The notes under the pieces were generated by a model. That model ran no database searches and was not told the origin of the DNA. It saw nothing but the letters and a program-made list of their open reading frames with translations. Both the position numbers and the translations under genes were made by a program. A DNA stretch of 64,000 bases from Trametes villosa (taxonomy: Eukaryota; Basidiomycota; Agaricomycetes; Polyporales; Polyporaceae). The DNA is taken from the NCBI GenBank assembly GCA_002964805.2, contig PUDQ02000057.1, positions 682,001 through 746,000 on the forward strand. Reading direction: 5' to 3'. Of this stretch, positions 57,461 to 64,000 are shown in pieces. Every line of letters starts with the position of its first letter. Position 1 is the first letter of the stretch.

Positions 57461-58570
57461 GCGGGGGTCGGTATGCGGAGTCTGTTGAAGCAGCGCGTTT
57501 AGCGTTGTTGTACGAAGTACACTGTCATGTTATAACGTCTGCAGCCTTATTCATGATGGAATACAGTCATATCGTTCTCTACAGGAGACAGAAGCCCAGG
57601 TCATCGACGACTCGAGCGCATTACAGGGGTTCGAGACAGCGAGAGTTACGGATGTCGACGCGCCCACAACGCCCCTCCAAGTCCACGACTTCAGCTACCG
57701 GCTCACTCTTGTCTCCCATAAGTAAGGTATCCTAAGAGAAGGGGGATGATCTCGGCTCGGTCTAACTGCCATCGCCGATTGTGACAACGTTCGTACGGAG
57801 TCATTCATATTCAATAAGCATTACTGCGGGGACGTGGTGTCGCTCATGGACGTGGACGTGTTCGTTGCCAACAACCCGGACTATCCAGGACCTGTTTCTG
57901 GGGATCCGTATCCGCTGCCATACTTTGATACAATGCGGTTTGCGCTCAGGCAGGCGTACACGAACGCGTGTGCGCGAGAGGATATCCCTTGAAACTAGCT
58001 GGGCGGGCCGCGCGGAGCATTCCTTTGAAAGTGCTGCTGATCGAGGATCACCGATTCACCAGGCTGCGAGGAGCGTGTTGCACTCACCTCATCGCCACAG
58101 GTAGATCCGTGGACCTTGACGAGCTTCGGTAAGTGCAAGAACACTACTGTATACATCGAGGTCTTTGCAGGCGTCCAGAGTGGCTGACCTGCTAAGTTCT
58201 TCCGCGATCCTCGTGCGGAAGGAGCGGGCTTCAAGGAAACGCTCAAGATCGTACGCGTGAGAAACCGCGAGTCGAGGGTCTAGACCGGTCGATGGCACGA
58301 AGGAGGAGGAAGGGATCACGCAAAACGCCACAGGCGGAGCAGCGGCTAGCAGCGGGGGCATATGGGCGCCTACGGGCTACGCGACGCGTTAGCGTTTGTG
58401 CGCTGACGTCACGGTGACCGCGCCTGGTACGGGTGCGGGGTGCGTCATTGGGGCGAGCAGAGAGCCACAGCAGGCGTCGGCGGGCGAGTATAAGACCGGC
58501 CTCGTCGCGTGATGGACAGCCCAACTCCCTTCTGCTCTCTCTCTCACGACCACCACTAACGACCACCACG
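57461..58570. other. Spacer with unlisted coding-like fragments
   Basis: Two plus-strand stretches read as plausible protein: 57586-57723 (starts at a CTCTACAG acceptor, includes VIDDSSALQGFE and VHDFSYRLTLVSHK, ends at a GTAAGG donor) and about 57782-57991 (includes SLMDVDVFVANNPDYPG and PYFDTMRFALRQAYTN, ends in TGA). Their phases do not fit one simple intron, so this is either a broken gene or one I cannot splice. On the minus strand 58089-58270 also reads sensibly (YDLERFLEARSFRTRIAEEL). I recognise no family in either. The final ~150 bases are the promoter of the Ish1 gene. Confidence 0.3.
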
Positions 58571-60302
58571 ATGAGACCGACTCTGTTCCTCCTCGCCCTC
58601 ACCGCGGGCTCTGCCGTCCAGGCGTCCTGGTTCAGTGCCAACAACGCAAACCAACCAGCAGGTGGGTCGCCCATGTTCCCACTCAAATTCTCCCGGAGTG
58701 GCTCCGAGACTGACCCCGAGCTCCTAAGAATACACCACATGGTCAACACAAGAGCTGCAGCACTGGCTCGACGCACACAACGTACCATACTCCCGCGACA
58801 CCGCACCATCGCAGGCAGACCTCCAGGCCGCTGTCAAGGCGCACTGGGACTCCGCCACCGGCTGGAGCGCCGAGCAGATCAACAAGGCGCAGGCCGCGTT
58901 CTCCGCATACAAGGCCGACGCGTTCGACACCTGGGACGAGTCGCGCCTGCGCGAGTTCCTCCTCGAGCAGGGCGTCGTGAACCCCTCGGGCACGCGTGAG
59001 CAGCTCGCCCTCCTCGCCAAGCAGAAGTGGCGCCAGTACTCGAGCGCGGCGAGCGCATATAGCAAGACTGCGAGCCGCACGGCGAGCTCCGTAGCGAGCG
59101 AGGCGAGCAAGTCCGCTGGCTCGGTCGTGAACCAGGCGACGAAGAGCGCGGGCTCGGCGGCGAACCAGGCGAGCAAGAGCGCGAGTTCGTTCGCTAGCTC
59201 TGCGTCTGCGCAGGCGAGTACGGCTGTCTATGGCGACTCGTGGCAGCAGGCGTCGAAGTCTGCTACGTCGATCGCTGCTCTGGCTACCGACAACGTTGCG
59301 GCTGCGCTGGACGATACCAAGGACTACGTCTATTCGACGTGAGTAACATGTCATATTGTCGCCTTTTTGAGCGCATGTACTGACTTCATTCGCAGATGGG
59401 ACGACAACCGCCTCCGCTCATACCTCCAGGAGCACGGCATCGTCGAGCCTCCCGCGACCCCGCGCAACAAGCTCCTCGCGAAGGTGAAGGAGACATACAC
59501 CGCGACCGTCAGCCCCGTCTACAAGGCGTGGTCAGACTCGTACATCCACAACTGGCTCATCACGCACGGCATCCTCAAGGACGAGACGACGAAGCGCCGC
59601 GAGGAGCTCCTCGCGCTGATGGACCGCTACTACTACGACACGAAGACGAACGTCTGGGATACCTGGACGGAGTCGCAGACGAAGGCGTGGCTCGTCGACC
59701 ACGGCATCATCAAGAGCGACGCCCAGCTCACCCGCGAGAAGTACCAGAAGCTCGTCGCGTAAGTCTGATCGCCAATCTCCCCCAAAACCATCGCTGACTT
59801 GACGACTCCTGTCTTCAGCGACAACTACGCGCACGCGCACGACTCGGCCTGGGCCGCGTGGAAAGACTCGGACATGCGCCAGTGGCTCATCGAGCACGGC
59901 TACCTCCGCTCCGACGCGCAGAAGACGCGCGACGAGCTCACCAAGCTCATGAACGAGAAGTACACGGACGTCGCGGCGCGCACCGCCGCGTACCTGACCT
60001 GGCCGGACGCGCGCCTGCGCGCGTTCCTGCGCGAGCACGGCGTCGACGACGCGCGCCTGCCCGCGACGCGCCCGGGCCTCCTGCAGGAGGTGCGCGTGCG
60101 CTGGGTGCAGGGCAGCGGGCGCGCGGGCGCGGTGTGGCACCGCGTGAAGGGCATCTTCGACTCCGGCGTCGAGGTCGCGGAGGACAAGTTGGGCCAGATT
60201 CTGGATATCCTCACGGGCTCGGCGGAGGGTGCGAAGGAGGGCGCGAAGGAGGGGGCGTATGCGGGGAACGAGAAGCACAAGGCGGCCAAGGTCGAGTTGT
60301 AA
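58571..60302 (+). CDS. Secretory or nuclear-envelope protein with Ish1 repeats
   Basis: Exons 58571-58661, 58753-59338, 59396-59758 and 59819-60302 give 507 residues. A signal peptide (MRPTLFLLALTAGSAVQA) is followed by about seven Ish1/Msc1 modules of ~38 residues with the pattern W-x-x-x-x-L-x-x-(W/F)-L-x-x-H/Q-G-(I/V): near 31, 82, 226, 272, 316, 360 and 408. A Ser/Ala-rich, possibly helical linker (about 125-200) separates modules two and three. In yeasts Ish1 is a stress-induced nuclear-envelope protein and Msc1 affects meiotic recombination; the family targets the ER/nuclear envelope. The C-terminus is Lys/Glu/Gly-rich. All three introns keep phase. Confidence 0.9.
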
Positions 60303-61134
60303 ACGCCCTCTCCCGCTCTACCCCGCTCTCCCGGTCTCTCCATCTTTCCCGACCCCATCCCTTCCGACCCCACGACAAAATACCTCGATCTCCGAACTCC
60401 GAACCCCGCCCCTACTGCTGACTGCTATGTTACGACGCGTGTACGATCCTGACGACGACTGGCTGCGGCGGACTGCTACTTGTATGATTGGCTATTGAAG
60501 ATGTACCACCCGAGACTCGAGTAATCGCAATACACTAGTACTCATCCATCTCATTCCTCGCGTGTGTGCTCGTACGATGTTACGTTGCGTCCGCGTTTGT
60601 GAAGTCGAGGGGGTTGTCGTACTTGGGAGTAGTTGGGATATCCGTTCAGTAGGAGGTGGTACCTGCCTCCAGATACAAGAGCTGACGTAGGAATCTGTCA
60701 TGCACGTGTAGACTTCAACGCACGGCGAGGAGCGAGCGGGAGGAAGATCTGGACCGAGCTCGAGCGCGCAAGACTTGGTGGCTTCTTGCAAGATGAGCGC
60801 AAGAAACGGGGATAGTGAGCGTACGAGGATGGGGACAGGCGGGCACCGCATAGCACTAGAATTCGGGGCGCGAACCTACCAGACAGCCTAAGAAAATCAC
60901 CGAAGCCACTAGCTCACACCAAGTTGTTCAGCATGCGCCCGCGAAGAGGCCGACTTCGTTACTCGTGGCTACTCCTGCCCGTACAAATCGTGATCGTGAT
61001 CGTGAGGTTGCCGTGAAGCAAAACTACTTCAAATTCTCGTACGGGGGCCCACAAGGTCTACCGGCGGGCCCGCGCTCGTCGTTTGTCGTCTCTCGTTTGT
61101 CGTCTCTCGCGTGCCATCGCATGTCCTCGTCTGC
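60303..61134. other. Convergent 3' ends of the Ish1 and GH18 genes
   Basis: Spacer between facing stop codons. Small open frames (60492-60851) have no support. No repeat seen. Confidence 0.45.
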
Positions 61135-62314
61135 TCAGCTGAACGCGCTGCCCTTGACAGCCCCGATCCACGCCGTGTCCGCGTGGGGGAACTGGAAGGC
61201 CATGACGCCGGCCTTCCAGCCGCCCGCGACCGCGGTCTGGACGCACTGCCCGAGCGTCGCGGGGTCGATGAAGCCGCCCTTGGTGATGTCCGCGGGCGTG
61301 CCCGGCTTGCCGATCACGAGCTTGCTCACGTCGACGCCTGATTTCTGGATCGCAAAGAGGGAGGAGGGCGTGCTGTTCAGGAGCGAGTCGCAGTCGTCGT
61401 ACCCGGGCGAGGGCGATTCTACGGGGGGAGGGGCGTGTGAGTGTTAGATGGCGCATGTGTGCTGCGTAGCGGAGGGGACACGCACGGTTGTAGAACTGGA
61501 TGTTGTACTGAAAAACGAAGACCTGTGAGTTGGGAGAATATCGCGATGGAATGAGAAGGTACGTACCCAATCGATGAGTGACCCGACGTTCTTGTCGACA
61601 GTGAGGTAGCAGCCGCCAGGGCAGAAGCCAGGCGAGAACCACGGGCCGACCGCTATCCCACATCGTCAGCAGGCCAAATCTTCGCTCGCACTCGCACACT
61701 GAAACAAATCACGTACGCGCATGGCTCAGGATGAACTGGCCCTGGGGCAGCTTCTGGCGGAGCGTCTGCGTGAGCGTCGAGAGCCACGTCTCGGCGACGC
61801 CCGGCTGCGCGAGCACGAGCGCGAACTCCTCGAAGTCGACGTCGACGCCGTCCAGGTCGTTGTCAAGCACAAACTGCGCGACGCTGTTCGCGACCGCCGT
61901 CGGGTCCTGCGTCGTCGGCGTGTCCGTCTCGCCGAACGCGGAGACCACGAGCGACACGCCCGCCGCGTTGTACTGCTACTTCAGCGTCTGCCGCTGGTCT
62001 TCGGGGAGCGCGGCCCAGGCCTGCGCCTGGTCTGCGGGCCCGGTCGTGAGCAGGAATGCCAGGTTGCTGCGTAAGGGGATTAGTTCGGCTCGTAAAATGA
62101 GGGCTAATGAGAACGCCTACACGACGTTGAAGCCCTGGATCTGGTCGAGTGGGGGCAGGACGCTGCCGCTGATCGGGGCGTCGGTGTAGATGACGAACTT
62201 CGGGCCGGAGGGGATCGTGGTGGCGCGGCGAGCGTGGGGGGCGGCATAGCCGACGCTCAGCGACGCCAGCACCGAGCAAAGGGTGAAAAGACGCGAGAAA
62301 GACGAAGAGAACAT
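61135..62314 (-). pseudogene. GH18 chitinase-like gene interrupted by an in-frame stop
   Basis: Minus-strand exons 62314-62121, 62066-61717, 61652-61567, 61507-61486 and 61418-61135 join in phase to a ~310-residue class III-type chitinase: signal peptide (about 1-24), DGVDVDFEE at 137-145 with catalytic Glu144, PWFSPGFCPGGCYLT, then VMAFQFPHADT near the end of the barrel. GH18 enzymes hydrolyse chitin, in fungi for wall turnover or feeding. Codon 95, at 61978-61976, is TAG in a position where the flanking residues (QTLK before, QYNAAGVSL after) read on perfectly. No intron can remove it. One base change from CAG or AAG would explain it, so it is a recent pseudogene, a readthrough case or a sequencing error. 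The downstream methionine lacks the signal peptide. Confidence 0.8.
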
Positions 62315-62343
62315 CCCTAAACCAGAGGGTGGAGTAGTGCGTG

Positions 62344-62415
62344 AAAGCGAAAGGGGGAAGGAGGAGGGGGAGGAGGAAGAGGAAGAGGAGAAGGAGGAGG
62401 AATAGAAGACGAAGT
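62344..62415 (-). promoter_or_regulatory. Pyrimidine-rich promoter or leader of the GH18 gene
   Basis: A 70-base run almost without C or T on the plus strand, hence CT-rich on the coding strand, starts 30 bases before the GH18 start codon. It mirrors the CT tract before the GH16 gene and fits a fungal core promoter or leader. Confidence 0.45.
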
Positions 62416-64000
62416 ACCGACCAAGCGGGGTGAGGATTCGTCGTCGCCGTGCCCTCGTCTTTATACGAGGTCCCAGGGGCACGCAGCAGCGCTTGGGTAG
62501 GTAGTAGGAAGACGGCGCTGCAGCTACGGTCATCGCCAGCGCGGACAAGACACCGTTGCGATGATGCAGCACGTAGTGCGCGCACTGCACTCATCAGCGT
62601 ACAGCGCGGCCCAGTGTTGCCGGACACGCAGATGACTAGAGGGATGAACTTTTGAAGCCGCACAAAGGTACTCCAACGGCCTCACGTCCACTCATTTGCT
62701 GTAGAGGCATTGCCAATACCCAGGCACAAATCTGTTCTTGCTCACAATCAGTTTCTTTGAATGCTGTGCCGGGGAGAAAAGTACTGCCACATACCTAGTA
62801 CCTGCCTCATTGACGGTTAGATGGTCAACGAGTCGGTGGCAGACCGATAGAGACCGATATCTTCATAGCACCTACATATTGAGGAGAACGGATACTCAAC
62901 CAGCGGCGTGAACGTTGTCAATATCTTCACCCACGAGATATCAGCGCTTCCATCTATGCTCCGAACGCAGAGATGTCCTGGATATCATCACTGCGCAAGT
63001 AACACCGAAGGATGGCGGCCCAATTCCGCATCGCAATGTCGACACTCAACTTCGACCCCGGCCGTGTATACGCTGCGCCCGAAGGAGATGCGTGTTGCAT
63101 GCACCTCGACACTCGTGCTGTGGACCAGCGATGCATGATGCACGATGCTCGATGCTCGAAGAGTGACCCCGGGCCACAGATGATACAGTGTTAGATGAGA
63201 GACGTGTCGTCTTTGAGTCGGTGCTGGCCAGTGGTTTGAGGATGCGGGAAGTCTTTTCAAACAATTCAATTTCTAGACCTGCGCACGGGCATCATCTAAG
63301 ATGTGATAGAATCCAGATGCCTGAACTTGAGCCTACTCACAAAAAGGCATTAACCGATCCATTCGCGCGGCGTGACCCCGCACGCCCCGAGGACGACCGT
63401 GGCGGGCTGAGCCTGGATGAGGACGACGAGTTGTCTCCCATAGGCAGACGATAGGTGAGGTGTGATCTAATGAGTGGGGGAGGACGATCCAGACGACGAG
63501 GACTGGTGCAAGTTCGACGAAGGCAAGGGTCCGATCTCAGTCCGCGCGCCGTGACCGGAGACGCCCTCGTCCGATACGCGCGCTACTTACTCCGAGTCCA
63601 AGCCCAACGCATACCCTTCGAGAGCCTTCCGTGCGCTGTCGTCGGCGGGCGCAGAACAGGAGGCTATAGCTAGAGACTTGAAGAAGCTTCAAGCTCGGCA
63701 TAGTCACACAACAAATTCAGTCCACGATAGACGGCGGCGAAAAAAGCGAGGATATATTTCACGAAGATACAGAGCGAATGTAGCTCTGCGAAAGGAGTAG
63801 TAAACGCTATGGACCATCATGATCGCGCGCAGTTGGGTCTGGTATGCGCCGATGGTCATCCACACAAGACGCAATCGTGCGCCGTCTGAATCGCGACGAC
63901 GTTCACGCTGGTGGTCGCCGGCGCGGGGCTGCTCGCCTTACGGCGGCGCGCGCAATAATGGGTCTCACGCTGGGCAAAGCTGTTGCGGCCGGCGCCCTCA
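62416..64000. other. Right edge, no supported gene
   Basis: Up to about 62700 this is upstream DNA of the GH18 gene. Beyond it I see only short frames. Two acidic stretches on the plus strand, 63316-63454 (ends IGRR) and about 63481-63555 (EDDPDDEDWCKFDEGKG), could be pieces of one gene, and VVAGAGLLALRRRAQ at 63912-63957 looks like a membrane tail but has a stop just before it. None can be tied together. Confidence 0.3.

Overview
The window is nuclear DNA of a filamentous basidiomycete, most likely an Agaricomycete (wood-decay or Polyporales-like). The evidence is GC-rich exons cut by many 50-70 bp introns with GTRNGT donors and CTNAC branch sites, microexons of 10-22 nt, and families typical of that group: DUF6533 membrane proteins, secreted Ser/Thr-rich transmembrane proteins, Ish1-repeat proteins, fungal GH16 and GH18. 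All placements come from reading frames and splice sites by eye; no database search was possible. Layout: (1) 0.8-11.2 kb holds five tandem plus-strand paralogues of one receptor-like family (signal peptide, ~180-residue ectodomain with a CxxCxxHPG motif, Ser/Thr-rich stalk, one membrane helix, cytoplasmic coiled coil, C-terminal PPxY), followed by a decayed sixth copy near 11.7-12.1 kb. (2) 12.3-22.3 kb is a conserved block: a GH16 glucanase-like enzyme, the ER Hsp70 co-chaperone Lhs1/GRP170 (minus strand, ending HDEL) and, divergently transcribed, the phosphatidylethanolamine N-methyltransferase Cho2. (3) 22.8-47.3 kb is a tandem segmental duplication with a unit of about 11.15 kb. It starts with a complete ten-exon DUF6533 gene; two further copies of that gene keep only exons 1-7. 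Each full unit also holds an intact two-exon gene for an unrecognised 250-residue protein, a decayed WD40-repeat gene with well-preserved splice signals, and a 308-bp tandem repeat. (4) 47.5-52.2 kb holds two more members of the receptor-like family on the minus strand, a relic of another between them, and a promoter block duplicated with its spacing kept. (5) 55.1-62.3 kb has an MFSD1-like MFS transporter with thirteen exons, an Ish1-repeat protein, and a GH18 chitinase-like gene interrupted by an in-frame stop. How the parts relate: the conserved block contains two ER-membrane or ER-lumen functions (phosphatidylcholine synthesis and protein folding) sharing one divergent promoter. The rest is accessory DNA dominated by gene birth and death: seven members and two relics of one family, and three generations of a segmental duplication. 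The strongest candidate for something undescribed is the receptor-like PPxY family. It combines an extracellular domain of unknown ligand with a cytoplasmic tail that looks able to oligomerise and to recruit a WW-domain ubiquitin ligase of the Rsp5 type. That functional reading is inference.
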